Positions 1 through 9,721 of a stretch of DNA of 64,000 bases are shown here, piece after piece (position 1 is the first letter of the stretch; each line of letters begins with the position of its first letter). The notes beneath the pieces are model-generated. The model was not told the origin of the DNA. It saw only the letters and a list, made by a program, of their open reading frames with translations, and ran no database searches. The DNA comes from Pseudomonadota bacterium (GTDB lineage: Bacteria > Pseudomonadota > Gammaproteobacteria > Burkholderiales > Rhodocyclaceae), in assembly GCA_018241725.1 (NCBI GenBank), contig JAFEDI010000093.1, positions 62,001 to 126,000 of the forward strand. Direction: 5' to 3'. The position numbers were made by a program, and so were the translations under genes.

Positions 1-802
1 GGCCCACCAGAACGCCCAGCGCCAGAAAGCCGAGGCCGAGCTGCGCCAACTCAACGAAGAACTGGAATGGCGGGTCGCCGAGCGGACCCGCGCCCTCGAA
101 GACGCGAACCGCGAGCTGGAGTCCTTCAGCTCCGCGGTATCCCATGACCTGCGCGCCCCGCTGCGCGGCATCGACGGTTTCAGCCAGGTCCTGCAGCGCC
201 GCTACCAGGATCGTCTCGACGACGCCGGACGCGATTACCTAGACCGCGTGCGGCGTGCCGCCCAGCGCATGGGACAACTCATCGACGACATGCTCAAGCT
301 ATCCCGCGTGGCCCGCGGCCCTGTGCACCGCCAACGCGTGGATCTGAGCGCACTGGCCCGCCAGGTCCTGGACGAATTGCAGCGCAACGATCCCGACCGC
401 CAGGTCGAAACGCAGGTCCAGGACGGGCTGACCGTCTTCGGCGACGCCGGTCTGCTGCGCATCCTGCTCGACAACCTGCTCGGCAACGCCTGGAAGTTCA
501 CCCGCCATACGCCGCATGCGCAGATCTGCTTCGGCAGCCGGATGGACGAACAGCGCCAGGAATTCTTCATCGCCGACAACGGTGCCGGCTTCGACCCCGC
601 CTACGCCCGCAAGCTGTTCAAGGAATTCCAGCGCCTGCATGCGGAAAGCGAGTTCGAAGGCACCGGCATCGGCCTCGCCACCGTCGAGCGGGTGGTACGC
701 CGCCACCACGGCAAGGTGTGGGCTGAAGGCGCCGTGGGCGCCGGCGCAACGATCCACTTCACCTTGCCGCAGCGGGAAAGCACAAGGGACAATAAAGCCT
801 GA
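1..802 (+). CDS. Sensor histidine kinase, C-terminal part (5' end outside window)
   Basis: The reading frame is open from the first bases, so the N-terminal sensory part lies outside the window. What remains is a short coiled coil, a HisKA dimerisation domain with the phospho-acceptor motif SHDLRAPLRG, and a HATPase_c domain with the N box (DNLLGNAWKFT), DNGAGFDP and GTGIGLATV. This layout is typical of bacteriophytochrome-like and PAS-containing cytoplasmic kinases that phosphorylate a response regulator. The next gene starts 19 bases after its stop and carries an N-terminal receiver domain, so that protein is a plausible phospho-transfer partner (inference). The sensed signal cannot be told from this fragment. 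Confidence 0.9.
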   Translation, partial: AHQNAQRQKAEAELRQLNEELEWRVAERTRALEDANRELESFSSAVSHDLRAPLRGIDGFSQVLQRRYQDRLDDAGRDYLDRVRRAAQRMGQLIDDMLKLSRVARGPVHRQRVDLSALARQVLDELQRNDPDRQVETQVQDGLTVFGDAGLLRILLDNLLGNAWKFTRHTPHAQICFGSRMDEQRQEFFIADNGAGFDPAYARKLFKEFQRLHAESEFEGTGIGLATVERVVRRHHGKVWAEGAVGAGATIHFTLPQRESTRDNKA

Positions 803-821
803 TGCCACGCTGCCACCTTTC

Positions 822-2327
822 ATGAGCCCGCCTGCCTGCCTGCATGTCCTGCTGGTCGAAGACTCCCGCGACGACGCCGACCTGATCCTGCTGGAACTCG
901 AAATGCACTGGCCGGACATCGTCTTCCAGCGGGTGGATGACGAAGCCCAGATGCGCGAGGCGCTGGCGGCCCAGCCCTGGGACGTGGTCATCTCCGACTA
1001 CCACCTGCCCCGCTTCGGAGCCACCGCCGCCCTCGAACTGTTACGTGGGCTGGGCTGCGACCTGCCCTTAATCGCCGTCTCGGGCTTCGTCGGCGAAGAG
1101 TCTGCCGCCGCCCTCATCAAGGCCGGCGCATCCGACTTCGTCGTCAAAGACAACCTGCCGCGCCTGCAACCCGCCATCGAGCGGGCCCTGCGCGAAGCCG
1201 CCATCCGGCGCGACCACGAACGCGCCCAGGAGGCCCTGCGCCTCAGCGAGAAACGCCTGCGGGCCATCACCAACGCCGTCGGCGAAGCCCTGTTCACCAC
1301 CGACGCCCGCGGCGCGCTGCTGTGGATGAACCCGGAAGCCGAACGCCTGCTCGGGTGGAGCGAAGAGGAACTGCTCGGCAAGCAGATCCATTCCATCATC
1401 CACCGTCCCGCCGCCGACGCCCCGCCGTCCGACCCCGCCTGCTGCGGCAGCCTGCTGGCGCTGCGCAGCGGCCAGACCCAGCGCATAGAGGACGACATCT
1501 ACCTGCACAAGGATGGCACGCCGGTACCCGTATCCTTTGTCGCAACGCCGCTGATCGAGGACGGCCGCATCGTCGGCGCCGTTTCGGCAGCCCAGCCCAT
1601 CGGCGCGCGCAAACGCGTCCAGCAGGAACTCCTCGAAGCCCGCCGCCGCTCCCAGGAGCTGTCGGCCCACCTGCAGTCGGTGCGCGAGGAAGAACGCACC
1701 CACATCGCCCGCGAGCTGCACGACGAGCTCGGCCAGCTGCTCACCGCCATCAAGATGGACGCGGCCTGGCTGCGCGCCCGCCTGCCTACCGACGCCGACG
1801 CGTTGCACGGCAAGCTCGCCGGCATGACCCAACTGATCGACAGCACCGTCGACTGGGTACGCCGCATGTCGTCTGAACTGCGCCCGGTGATGCTCGACGA
1901 CCTCGGCCTGCGCGACGCCGTCGAATGGTTCCTGGAAGGCTTCGGCCACCGCCACGGCATCGACTGCAGCTTCGATGCCGCCGCCGCCGAAGACCTGCAG
2001 ACCGACAAGCCCCGCGCCACCGCGGCCTTCCGCATCATCCAGGAATGCCTGACCAACATCGCCCGCCACGCCGCCGCCAGCCGCGTGCTGGTCTCGCTGG
2101 AGCGGGACACCGACGCCATCGAGATCACCGTCAGCGACAATGGCCGCGGCTTCGATCCGGCCACCTCCGGCACCCGCTCGTCCTTTGGTCTGCTCGGCAT
2201 CCGCGAGCGGGCCGAAGCCCTCGGCGGCAGCTGCACGATCCGCAGTGCCCCTGGCCAGGGCACCACCATCTCGGTATGCATCCCCCTGGGTGCATCCACC
2301 CCCGACGACGAGGACAGACCCCGATGA
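822..2327 (+). CDS. Hybrid REC-PAS-HisKA_3 histidine kinase (NarX/DegS-type)
   Basis: Domain order is an N-terminal receiver (residues about 6-125, LLVEDSRDDAD then VVISDYHLPRF with the phospho-Asp), a PAS domain (about 150-265), a HisKA_3 domain (ARELHDELGQ with the phospho-His) and a HATPase_c domain (NGRGFDP, GLLGIRERAEALGG). No transmembrane segment is seen, so it should be cytoplasmic. The receiver is at the N terminus, so the protein may relay signals from the kinase just upstream to the LuxR-type regulator downstream. ATG 822 is chosen because the receiver begins directly after it; the frame is open further upstream but there overlaps the preceding kinase gene. The stop overlaps the next start codon by four bases, which implies translational coupling. 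Confidence 0.9.
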   Translation: MSPPACLHVLLVEDSRDDADLILLELEMHWPDIVFQRVDDEAQMREALAAQPWDVVISDYHLPRFGATAALELLRGLGCDLPLIAVSGFVGEESAAALIKAGASDFVVKDNLPRLQPAIERALREAAIRRDHERAQEALRLSEKRLRAITNAVGEALFTTDARGALLWMNPEAERLLGWSEEELLGKQIHSIIHRPAADAPPSDPACCGSLLALRSGQTQRIEDDIYLHKDGTPVPVSFVATPLIEDGRIVGAVSAAQPIGARKRVQQELLEARRRSQELSAHLQSVREEERTHIARELHDELGQLLTAIKMDAAWLRARLPTDADALHGKLAGMTQLIDSTVDWVRRMSSELRPVMLDDLGLRDAVEWFLEGFGHRHGIDCSFDAAAAEDLQTDKPRATAAFRIIQECLTNIARHAAASRVLVSLERDTDAIEITVSDNGRGFDPATSGTRSSFGLLGIRERAEALGGSCTIRSAPGQGTTISVCIPLGASTPDDEDRPR

Positions 2328-2962
2328 TCCGTCTCATGCTGGCCGACGACCACAGCATCGTCCGCACCGGCCTCAAGCAGGTTCTCGGCGACGCGCCGGA
2401 ATTCAGCGTGTGCGCCGAAGCCGCCACCGGCGACGAGGTCCTGGCCCAGGTCCGCCAGTCACCGCCCGACCTGCTGCTGCTCGACATGTCGATGCCCGGC
2501 CGCAGCGGCATCGAACTGATCAAGCAGCTGAAGGGCGAATACCCCAAGCTGCCGATCCTCGTCCTCAGCATGCACAAGGAAGAGCAGTACGCAGTCCGCG
2601 CCATCAAGGCCGGCGCCGCCGGCTACCTGACCAAGGAGCACGCTGGTGAGGAACTCATCGGCGCACTGCGCAAGGTCGCCGGCGGCGGCGTCTACATCAG
2701 CCCGGCGGTCGCCGAACGCCTGGCCCTCGAATACAGCGCCCGCCACAACGAACTGCCCCACACCACGCTGTCCGACCGGGAATACCAGATCTTCCAGATG
2801 ATCGTCGCCGGCGCCACCATCACCGCCATCTCCGAACGCCTGTCCCTCAGCGTCAAGACCGTCAGCACCCACAAGTCGCGCATCCTGCAAAAGATGGGCA
2901 TGAGCAGCAGCGCCGAGCTGATCCATTACGCCATCGAACACCAGTTGGTCGAGCTGCGCTGA
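2324..2962 (+). CDS. NarL/LuxR-family response regulator
   Basis: The 212-residue protein has a receiver domain with the acidic pair (LADDH), a phospho-Asp (LLLDMSMP) and the conserved Lys (GYLTKEHAGE), followed by a GerE/LuxR helix-turn-helix (TLSDREYQIFQMI to KTVSTHKSRILQKM). It overlaps the upstream HisKA_3 kinase gene by four bases (ATGA), and this family pairs with that kinase type, so the two form a two-component system. It is expected to be a DNA-binding transcription factor; no target is evident in the window. It ends 380 bases before the chemosensory cluster. Confidence 0.93.
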   Translation: MIRLMLADDHSIVRTGLKQVLGDAPEFSVCAEAATGDEVLAQVRQSPPDLLLLDMSMPGRSGIELIKQLKGEYPKLPILVLSMHKEEQYAVRAIKAGAAGYLTKEHAGEELIGALRKVAGGGVYISPAVAERLALEYSARHNELPHTTLSDREYQIFQMIVAGATITAISERLSLSVKTVSTHKSRILQKMGMSSSAELIHYAIEHQLVELR

Positions 2963-3342
2963 AGCCCCCCCCGCGGGCACGTTCATTCGCCGACCGTCCG
3001 CGGGCCCGGGGTCTGCGGACAAATCCATCCGCCCTCCACGGCGCACCAGCTGAAATCCTTTCCTTCCCCCGGCCGTCCCTAGGAATCCTCCTACACGCGA
3101 CCGGCCGCGTCCGACAAAAACTTTAAGCCTCCGCCGATATTCGCCCTCCACGGCGATCGGCACCATTGCGTCCGTAATCCAGGCGCATGACGGCGGCCCA
3201 CCCCGACCGGCAGATGCGCGCAGACAAATGAGTGCGGCATCCCGTCCCTGCGGGTGGCGCCGCCCGAGGAGAGAGCAGCAATGACGGTCAGCGGACACAT
3301 CGACAGCGCGCCAACCCCCAGCCTTCACGCCGGAGCACGGCC
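2963..3342. other. Intergenic region ahead of the chemosensory cluster
   Basis: These 380 bases hold no convincing gene. They contain a sigma-28-like promoter element near 3115-3140 and a short AT-richer tract (ACAAAAACTTTAAG) in otherwise GC-rich DNA. A GAGGAGAGAG purine stretch near 3267-3276 precedes an ATG at 3281 that begins only a short shadow frame. No terminator with a U-tract follows the LuxR gene. Confidence 0.6.
3115..3140 (+). promoter_or_regulatory. Possible sigma-28 (FliA) promoter
   Basis: The element GCCGATAT at 3133-3140 matches the -10 consensus GCCGATAA of flagellar sigma-28 promoters in seven of eight positions. A CAAA at 3115-3118 lies 14 bases upstream, close to the expected TAAA with 15-base spacing. 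Chemotaxis operons are commonly driven by this sigma factor. It sits about 200 bases before the first receptor gene, so a long leader would result. The match is by eye and could be chance. Confidence 0.35.
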
Positions 3343-4533
3343 ATGACGCGTCTCGCCGCCTCCCCACTGCTGGCCCTCGGCGCCGGCCTGCCCGGTGCCG
3401 TCGCCGTGGCCGTGATCGGCGCGCCCGCCTGGCCCACCTTCGTCGCTGCCGGCGCAGCGCTGCTCATCGGAGGCGGCATCGGCTGGGCCATCCGCCACGG
3501 CCTGCGCCAGGATGCCGCCGACGCCACCCAGCAACTCCATCGCGAAACGGAAACGACCCAAGTGGAAAAACTGACGCCCTACGTGGCCAGCCTCGACCAA
3601 CTGGCCGAACGCCTGTTCCCCCTGTGGGGCCGCCAGATCGAGAGCGGCCGCTCCCAGATGGAAAGCGCCGTGGTCGGTCTGACCCTGGCCTTCTCCGCCA
3701 TCGTGGATCGCCTCGACGTGTCGGTGCGCATCGCCGACGCGGCCTCCGGCGCCGCCGACGGTGAAGGCGGCCTGCTCGGGGTATTCACCCGCAGCGAAAC
3801 CCGCCTGCAATCCCTGATCGAATCCCTGCAGACCGCCAACCGTCACAAGGAGGAGATGGTCGTCGAGGTAAAGCGCCTGCAACAGTTCATCGTCGAATTG
3901 CAGAAGATGGCGGTCGACGTCGCCGGCATCGCCGACCAGACCAACCTGCTGGCCCTCAACGCCGCCATCGAGGCCGCCCGCGCCGGTGAAGCCGGGCGCG
4001 GCTTCGCGGTGGTGGCCGACGAGGTGCGCAAGCTGTCCGGCCAATCCAAAACCACCGGCGTCAATATGGGCAGCGCGGTGGACGCCATCAGCAAGGCCAT
4101 CGCCACCGCCGTTGCCAGCGCCGAGAGCACCGCAATCAACGACGCCCGCGCGCTGCAGGCCTCCGAGGACGCCATCGGCGACGTGCTCGGAGGCTTCCGC
4201 AACATCATCGACGGCCTCGTCGAATCCAGCCACACCCTGCGCAACGAGAGCGCCGGCATCAAGTCCGACGTCTCCGACGCCCTCGTCCAGCTCCAGTTCC
4301 AGGACCGCGTCAGCCAGATCCTCAGCCACGTCCGCGACAGCATCGACGCACTGCCGGCGCACATCGCCGCCAGCCACGCCGATGTTTCCCGCGGCGGCTG
4401 GCCCGAGCCCCTGCCCGTAGACAGGCTCCTCGCCAGCCTGTCCGGCAGCTACGCCACCGCCGAAGAACGCCAGATCCATACCGGTGGCGGCTCTGCCGCC
4501 GGCGACGACCCGTCAGAAATCACCTTCTTCTAG
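3343..4533 (+). CDS. Methyl-accepting chemotaxis protein without a periplasmic sensor domain
   Basis: This 396-residue receptor has two closely spaced hydrophobic segments (about residues 8-50), no extracellular ligand domain and no clear HAMP, then a cytoplasmic signalling helix hairpin. The tip is well conserved ([19 protein letters not shown], then [15 protein letters not shown]). The C-terminal half after the tip ([19 protein letters not shown]) resembles receptors whose input is cytosolic. The protein ends in EITFF, an acidic-aromatic tail of the kind some adaptation enzymes dock to. It is the first gene of the cluster and lies 10 bases upstream of cheY. ATG 3343 is preferred over upstream starts because it opens the hydrophobic N terminus. 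Confidence 0.85.
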   Translation: MTRLAASPLLALGAGLPGAVAVAVIGAPAWPTFVAAGAALLIGGGIGWAIRHGLRQDAADATQQLHRETETTQVEKLTPYVASLDQLAERLFPLWGRQIESGRSQMESAVVGLTLAFSAIVDRLDVSVRIADAASGAADGEGGLLGVFTRSETRLQSLIESLQTANRHKEEMVVEVKRLQQFIVELQKMAVDVAGIADQTNLLALNAAIEAARAGEAGRGFAVVADEVRKLSGQSKTTGVNMGSAVDAISKAIATAVASAESTAINDARALQASEDAIGDVLGGFRNIIDGLVESSHTLRNESAGIKSDVSDALVQLQFQDRVSQILSHVRDSIDALPAHIAASHADVSRGGWPEPLPVDRLLASLSGSYATAEERQIHTGGGSAAGDDPSEITFF

Positions 4534-4543
4534 GAGTACATCC

Positions 4544-4912
4544 ATGGCTAAAACCATTCTCGTGGTGGACGATTCCGCCTCCCTGCGCCAGGTCGTCAGC
4601 ATCGCTCTAAAGGGCGCCGGCTACGACGTCGTCGAAGCCAGCGACGGCAAGGACGCCCTCGGCAAGCTCGACGGCCGCAAGGTGCACCTGGTCATCAGCG
4701 ACGTGAACATGCCCAACATGGACGGCATCACCTTCGTGAAAGAGATGAAGAAGCTGCCCAGCTACAAGTTCACCCCGGTCGTCATGCTGACCACCGAAAA
4801 CCAGGAAGCCAAGAAGGCCGAAGGCCAGGCCGCCGGCGCCAAGGCCTGGATGGTCAAGCCCTTCGCCCCGGCGCAGATGCTCAACGCCGTCTCCAAGCTG
4901 ATCCTGCCCTGA
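4544..4912 (+). CDS. cheY: CheY-like single-domain response regulator
   Basis: The 122-residue protein is a stand-alone receiver: acidic pair DDS near residue 10, phospho-Asp in VISDVNMPNMDG, Thr in MLTTENQ and Lys in WMVKPFAPAQ. It resembles the CheY proteins that diffuse from CheA to the flagellar switch. It starts 10 bases after the receptor gene and has a TAGGAG ribosome site. In this cluster a second candidate output exists, the REC-EAL protein at 13146, so this CheY may act either as motor regulator or as phosphate sink (inference). Confidence 0.92.
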   Translation: MAKTILVVDDSASLRQVVSIALKGAGYDVVEASDGKDALGKLDGRKVHLVISDVNMPNMDGITFVKEMKKLPSYKFTPVVMLTTENQEAKKAEGQAAGAKAWMVKPFAPAQMLNAVSKLILP

Positions 4913-4940
4913 GCGGCCGGCCGGCATCCAGGAAAGCGCC

Positions 4941-5249
4941 ATGAGCCTCGACATCGCCCGGGACGACGGACAGGTCCGCGTCCGCTTCAGCGACGAGCTG
5001 AACATCTACACCGCCGCCGCCATCCGCGAAGCCTTGCTGGCCCTGCCGGCGGACGGAAGCCCCTGCCGCCTCGACCTGGGCGACGTCATCGAAATCGACT
5101 GCGCCGGCCTGCAAGTGGTGCTGGCCGCCCTGCGCAGCCTGCCCGCCAGCACCCTTGAAGCCTGCAGCGCTCCGGTGCGCGACTGCTTCGCCCTGTGCGG
5201 TCTCGACGCCCTGCTGCCGGCCGCCCCCACCTCCAGCGGAGCGCAATGA
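4941..5249 (+). CDS. Small STAS-domain protein of the chemosensory cluster
   Basis: The 102-residue protein matches the STAS fold of anti-sigma-factor antagonists and MlaB-like proteins. The loop that holds the regulatory Ser/Thr in phosphorylated STAS proteins reads EIDCAGLQVVL, so a Cys sits at or next to the phospho-site position. It lies between cheY and cheA and overlaps cheA by four bases, so it is translationally coupled to the kinase. Small STAS proteins recur inside alternative chemosensory operons; their role there is poorly defined. A partner-switching function cannot be read from the sequence. Confidence 0.8.
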   Translation: MSLDIARDDGQVRVRFSDELNIYTAAAIREALLALPADGSPCRLDLGDVIEIDCAGLQVVLAALRSLPASTLEACSAPVRDCFALCGLDALLPAAPTSSGAQ

Positions 5250-7438
5250 ACATGGATATCGATCAGGCCATCCCGACCTTCCTCCTCGAAGCCCGCGAAC
5301 TGCTGGAGCAGATGGAGGACGGCCTGCTGCAGATCGAGAATGGCGCGGGCGACGGCGAAACCGTCAACGCCATCTTCCGTGCCGCCCACACCATCAAAGG
5401 CTCGGCCGGCATCTTCGGCTTCGACGAGGTTGTCGGCTTCACTCACACCGTCGAGAACGTCCTCGACCGCGTACGCAGCAACGAACTCACCATCGACCGC
5501 CCGCTGGCCGAACTGCTGCTGGCCAGCGGCGACCACATCGGCACGCTGCTGCAGCGCGTCGCCGACAAGGTCCACGGCCACGACCCGGTGGTCAATGCGA
5601 TCGGCCACGACCTGCTCGGCCAGCTGGCGCGCTTCACCACCGCCAGCACGCTGCCTGTCCCCGTCGCGGCCACCGCCAACGTGGCGCCTGCCGCGCCCCC
5701 TGCCATGGAAAGCGGTAGCGACAGCGCCGTCACCGGCAACTGGCACATCTCCCTGCGCTTCAGCCGGGAAGTCCTGCAGCACGGCATGGACCCGCTGTCC
5801 TTCATCCGCTACCTGGGCAGCCTCGGCGACATCGAGGGCATCGTCACGCTGCAGGACGCACTGCCGGCCCTCGGCGAGCTGGACCCGGAAGCCTGCTACC
5901 TGGGTTTCGAGATCAGCCTGAAGAGTGAAGCCAGCCACGCCGACATCGACGGCGCCTTCGACTTCGTGCGCGACGACGCCACCATCCACATCCTGCCGCC
6001 GCACAGCCCGCTGCAGGCCTACGCCGACATGCTGGCGGCCCTGTCGCCCGAGCCGGCCGCCCTCGGCGAAACGCTGCTGCGCTGCGGCACCCTCGAAGCA
6101 GCAGAACTGGAGCAAGCGCTGACCCCCGCGCCAGTTGAGATGACAGCTCTGGTGCCCGTCATCGCTGCCCCAGCCGCGCAACCCTGCGTGCAGCCCGAAA
6201 CAACGCTGTCCGTCATCGCAGAAACCAGCACTCCCGCCGCCACCGGCAAGCCGGCCCGCGACAGCGGCCGCGCCAAGACCCTGCGCGTAGACGCCGACAA
6301 GCTCGACAAACTGATCAACCTGGTCGGCGAACTGGTCATCGCCGGCGCCAGCGCCAACATGATCGCCGGCCAGCTGAAGGCCCGCCGCATGCTCGAAGCC
6401 ACCGCAACGATGGCGCGCCTGATAGAGGAAGTCCGCGACAGCACCCTCAACCTGCGCATGGTGCAGATCGGCGAAACCTTCAACCGCTTCCAGCGCGTGG
6501 TGCGCGACGTGGCCCGCGACCTGGGCAAGGACATCCGCCTGGTCATCAACGGTGCCGAGACCGAACTCGACAAGACCATGGTCGAGAAGATCGGCGACCC
6601 GCTGATGCACCTGGTGCGCAACGCCATGGACCACGGCATCGAAGCGGCGGAGGTGCGCGTGGCCCGCGGCAAGCCAGCCCAGGGCACGATCCGCCTCGAC
6701 GCCCGCCACGACTCCGGCGGCGTGCTGATCGAGGTCAGCGACGACGGCAACGGCCTCAACCGCGAGCGCATCCTCAAGAAGGCCATCGAGAAAGGCCTCG
6801 TCGGCCCCCAGCAGAACCTCTCCGACGAAGACGTCTACAAGCTCATCTTCGCTCCCGGCTTTTCCACCGCCGAACAGCTCAGCAACATCTCCGGGCGCGG
6901 CGTCGGCATGGACGTGGTCAAGAAAAACATCGAGGCCCTGCACGGCAGCATCGAAATCGACAGCGTCGAAGGCCAGGGCAGCACGATGCGCATCCGCCTG
7001 CCGCTGACCCTCGCCATCATCGACGGCTTCCTGGTCGGCGTCGGCGACGCCTCCTTCGTAATCCCCCTCGATCAGGTGATCGAGTGCATCAAGCTGCCCG
7101 CCGTCGAACAGCGGACCGACCCACGCCGCGACTACATCAACCAGCGCGGTCAGATCCTGCCCTACACCCGCCTGCGCGACGCCCTCGACCTGCCGGCCGG
7201 CACGGGCGGGCGCCATACCGACCGCAACCTGGTAGTCGTGCAGTATGGCGGCAAGCGCGCCGGGCTGGTGGTGGACAGCCTGCACGGCGAGATCCAGACC
7301 GTCATCAAGCCCCTCGGCCGCGTCTTCAGCCGCGTCCAGGGCATCAGCGGATCGACCATCCTGGGCAGCGGCGCCGTCGCGCTGATCCTCGACATTCCGC
7401 GTCTCCTGCAGCAGGTCATCGACCGCGCAGCCGCCTGA
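5246..7438 (+). CDS. cheA: Chemotaxis histidine kinase CheA
   Basis: This 730-residue protein carries all CheA modules. The P1 Hpt domain has the phosphorylated His in [12 protein letters not shown] (His48). A linker domain at about 165-265 probably serves as the P2 CheY-docking region. P3 dimerisation begins at [19 protein letters not shown]4 ATP-binding contains [17 protein letters not shown] and GRGVGMDVV. The P5 CheW-like domain forms the C terminus ([16 protein letters not shown] onwards). The start at 5246 overlaps the STAS gene by four bases; an alternative ATG is two codons later. It should form arrays with the CheW and receptors encoded downstream. No CheR or CheB gene accompanies it. 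Confidence 0.97.
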   Translation: MNMDIDQAIPTFLLEARELLEQMEDGLLQIENGAGDGETVNAIFRAAHTIKGSAGIFGFDEVVGFTHTVENVLDRVRSNELTIDRPLAELLLASGDHIGTLLQRVADKVHGHDPVVNAIGHDLLGQLARFTTASTLPVPVAATANVAPAAPPAMESGSDSAVTGNWHISLRFSREVLQHGMDPLSFIRYLGSLGDIEGIVTLQDALPALGELDPEACYLGFEISLKSEASHADIDGAFDFVRDDATIHILPPHSPLQAYADMLAALSPEPAALGETLLRCGTLEAAELEQALTPAPVEMTALVPVIAAPAAQPCVQPETTLSVIAETSTPAATGKPARDSGRAKTLRVDADKLDKLINLVGELVIAGASANMIAGQLKARRMLEATATMARLIEEVRDSTLNLRMVQIGETFNRFQRVVRDVARDLGKDIRLVINGAETELDKTMVEKIGDPLMHLVRNAMDHGIEAAEVRVARGKPAQGTIRLDARHDSGGVLIEVSDDGNGLNRERILKKAIEKGLVGPQQNLSDEDVYKLIFAPGFSTAEQLSNISGRGVGMDVVKKNIEALHGSIEIDSVEGQGSTMRIRLPLTLAIIDGFLVGVGDASFVIPLDQVIECIKLPAVEQRTDPRRDYINQRGQILPYTRLRDALDLPAGTGGRHTDRNLVVVQYGGKRAGLVVDSLHGEIQTVIKPLGRVFSRVQGISGSTILGSGAVALILDIPRLLQQVIDRAAA

Positions 7439-7476
7439 ACCGCCATTTCCTGAATCCCCAGCCGGAGAACACACCC

Positions 7477-9120
7477 ATGTTCAGCAATCTGAAAATCAGC
7501 CAACGCCTGGCCTTCGGGTTCGGGCTCGTCCTGGTCCTGCTCGTCGCCATCGTCTATACGGGCACCACGCGCATGATGACCATCAACGACAGCGTGCAGC
7601 AGATCACCACGGTCTACGGCGAGAAAGCCCGCGTCAGCAACGCGATGGTGGACAACCTGCGCGACTCGGCGATCGCCCTGCGCAACCTGCTGCTGAGCCA
7701 GGACGAAGGCGTCACCAAGACCGAGACGGCCCGCCTGGCAGAGCGCAGAAAGACCTACCTGGACGGTGAAGCCGAACTCGACAAGCTGCTGGCCGCCAAC
7801 GCCAGCGACGAAGAGCGCGCCCTCGCCACCAAGATCAAAAGCCTTGCTGCAGGCGTGTTTCGCCAGCAAGAGCAAGTTCTCGACATCGCCCGCCAGGGGC
7901 GCATGGCCGACGCCACCGCGCTGCTGTTCCGCGAGGTTCGCCCGGCCCAGCGCGAATGGCTCGACAGCCTGGCCAAGTTCGTCGATGAGGAAACCAAGGC
8001 CACCGAAGTTGCCGCCCGCAAGGCCAGCGACACCTACAACACCGCCCTGAAGAGCATGCTGGTACTGAGCGCCATCGCCATCGTCATCGGCATTGCGCTG
8101 GCGATCAGCGTGACCCGCTCGATCACCGGTCCGCTGGCCCAGGCGGTGGGTATCGCGCGCGCCCTCGCCGACGGCGACCTGACCACCCGCATCGAGGTGA
8201 ACCGCAAGGACGAAGCCGGCCAGCTGCTGCAGGCCCTGCAGGACATGGTCGAGAAGCTGTCCGACATCATCGGCCAGGTGCGCAGCACCGCCGACAACCT
8301 CGGCAGCGCCTCCGAGGAAGTCTCGGCCACCGCCCAGAGCCTGTCCCAGGCCACCAGCGAGCAGGCCGCCAGCGTCGAAGAAGTGTCGGCCACCGTCGAG
8401 CAGGCTTCCGCCTCCATCAACCAGAACAGCGACAACGCCAAGCTCACCGACGGCATGGCCTCCAAAGCCGCCGAAGAAGCCGCCTCCGGCGGCGACGCGG
8501 TATCCCAGACCGTCTCCGCGATGAAGGAGATCGCCGACAAGATCGGCATCATCGACGACATCGCCTACCAGACCAACCTGCTGGCCCTCAACGCCGCCAT
8601 CGAAGCGGCCCGGGCCGGCGAGCACGGCAAAGGCTTCGCCGTCGTCGCCGCCGAGGTACGCAAGCTGGCCGAACGTTCCCAGGAGGCGGCGCAGGAGATC
8701 GGCGAAGTCGCCGGCAGCTCCGTGCGCCTCGCCGACCAGGCCGGCCACCTGCTGCAGGCCATGGTCCCGGCGATCCGCAAGACGTCGGAACTGGTGCAGG
8801 AGATCGCCGCCGCCTCCGAAGAGCAGTCCGGCGGCGTCGCCCAGATCAGCACCGCGATGCACCAACTCAACCAGGTCACCCAGCAGAACGCCTCCGCGTC
8901 GGAAGAACTGGCTGCCACCGCCGAAGAGATGAGCGCCCAGGCCGAGCAACTGCAGCAGCTGATCCAGTTCTTCAAGACCGGCGGCGCGACGCCCAGCGTG
9001 CGTCAGCAGGCCCGCAGCGAAAAGAGCCGGAAGCGCACGGTCGCGAAATCCGACAGCCTGCCGGGCGAGCTGGTTGCCGCCGGCGCCAATCTGTCCCCGC
9101 AGGACTTCGTCCGCTTCTGA
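7477..9120 (+). CDS. Methyl-accepting chemotaxis protein (four-helix-bundle sensor, HAMP)
   Basis: The 547-residue receptor has an N-terminal TM helix (about 10-28), a helical periplasmic domain of about 160 residues consistent with a four-helix bundle, a second TM (about 190-210), a HAMP domain and the signalling hairpin with the tip [19 protein letters not shown]. The C-terminal tail is long and basic and ends DFVRF, resembling tethering pentapeptides for CheR/CheB. The stretch 8275-8960 is almost the same DNA as 10931-11616 in the Cache receptor two genes downstream. It follows cheA by 38 bases and precedes cheW by 32. Confidence 0.93.
   Translation: MFSNLKISQRLAFGFGLVLVLLVAIVYTGTTRMMTINDSVQQITTVYGEKARVSNAMVDNLRDSAIALRNLLLSQDEGVTKTETARLAERRKTYLDGEAELDKLLAANASDEERALATKIKSLAAGVFRQQEQVLDIARQGRMADATALLFREVRPAQREWLDSLAKFVDEETKATEVAARKASDTYNTALKSMLVLSAIAIVIGIALAISVTRSITGPLAQAVGIARALADGDLTTRIEVNRKDEAGQLLQALQDMVEKLSDIIGQVRSTADNLGSASEEVSATAQSLSQATSEQAASVEEVSATVEQASASINQNSDNAKLTDGMASKAAEEAASGGDAVSQTVSAMKEIADKIGIIDDIAYQTNLLALNAAIEAARAGEHGKGFAVVAAEVRKLAERSQEAAQEIGEVAGSSVRLADQAGHLLQAMVPAIRKTSELVQEIAAASEEQSGGVAQISTAMHQLNQVTQQNASASEELAATAEEMSAQAEQLQQLIQFFKTGGATPSVRQQARSEKSRKRTVAKSDSLPGELVAAGANLSPQDFVRF
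8275..8960 (+). repeat. Direct repeat copy 1: receptor signalling domain
   Basis: This 686-base segment aligns without gaps to 10931-11616 (constant offset 2656). By eye there are roughly 20 differences, mostly silent; only about four amino-acid changes occur (N/S, A/S, H/I, S/A). The flanking HAMP and sensor regions of the two receptors differ strongly, so identity is confined to the cytoplasmic hairpin. Confidence 0.9.
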
Positions 9121-9152
9121 GCGGCGTGCCCCACCCCCAACGGAGCCAGCGC

Positions 9153-9686
9153 ATGCAGCCCAGACAAGATCACAGCCCCGCCTCTGAACATGGCGGCGAA
9201 CGGGAGCAGTACCTCACCTTCAACCTCAGCGGCGAGCTGTTCGCCATCGGCATCCTGTCGATCCGCGAGATCATCGAATACGCCCACCTGACCCAGGTGC
9301 CGATGATGCCGCGCTACATCCGCGGGGTCATCAACCTGCGCGGCTCGGTGGTGCCGGTGGTGGACCTGCTGGCCCGCTTCGGCCAGGGCCTCACCGAACC
9401 CAAGCGGCGCACCTGCGTGGTGATCGTCGAGGTGGACAGCGAGGACGGCATCCAGCAACTCGGCGTGCTGGTGGACGCCGTCAATGAGGTGCTGGAGATC
9501 CCCGCCACCGACGTGGAGCCGCCGCCGTCCTTCGGCGTACACATCCGCAACGAATTCATTCGCGGCATGGGGAAGATCGGCGAGCGCTTCGTGATCCTCC
9601 TCGACGTGAGCCGCACCTTCTCGGTGGACGAACTGGCCGGCCTCGCGTCGGTCGCCGCCGGCGAACCCGACACCCTCGCTGCCTGA
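9153..9686 (+). CDS. cheW: CheW-type coupling protein
   Basis: The 177-residue protein is a single CheW domain: [18 protein letters not shown] at the start, [18 protein letters not shown] in the middle and a C-terminal part ending near [15 protein letters not shown]. It couples receptors to the CheA P5 domain in chemosensory arrays. It is placed between two receptor genes in the cluster. The start at 9153 gives a normal-length protein with a short hydrophilic N terminus; the frame also extends slightly upstream. Confidence 0.95.
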   Translation: MQPRQDHSPASEHGGEREQYLTFNLSGELFAIGILSIREIIEYAHLTQVPMMPRYIRGVINLRGSVVPVVDLLARFGQGLTEPKRRTCVVIVEVDSEDGIQQLGVLVDAVNEVLEIPATDVEPPPSFGVHIRNEFIRGMGKIGERFVILLDVSRTFSVDELAGLASVAAGEPDTLAA

Positions 9687-9721
9687 ACGGCAGCCCTTCA
9701 CGCCCACTAGGAACGACCGTC

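Noticed and set aside
5006..7474. Very long open frame on the strand opposite cheA
   Set aside because: It is a shadow of the GC-rich cheA gene; codon use and composition (Asp/Gly/Val/Ala-rich, no domain) are those of antisense frames in high-GC DNA.
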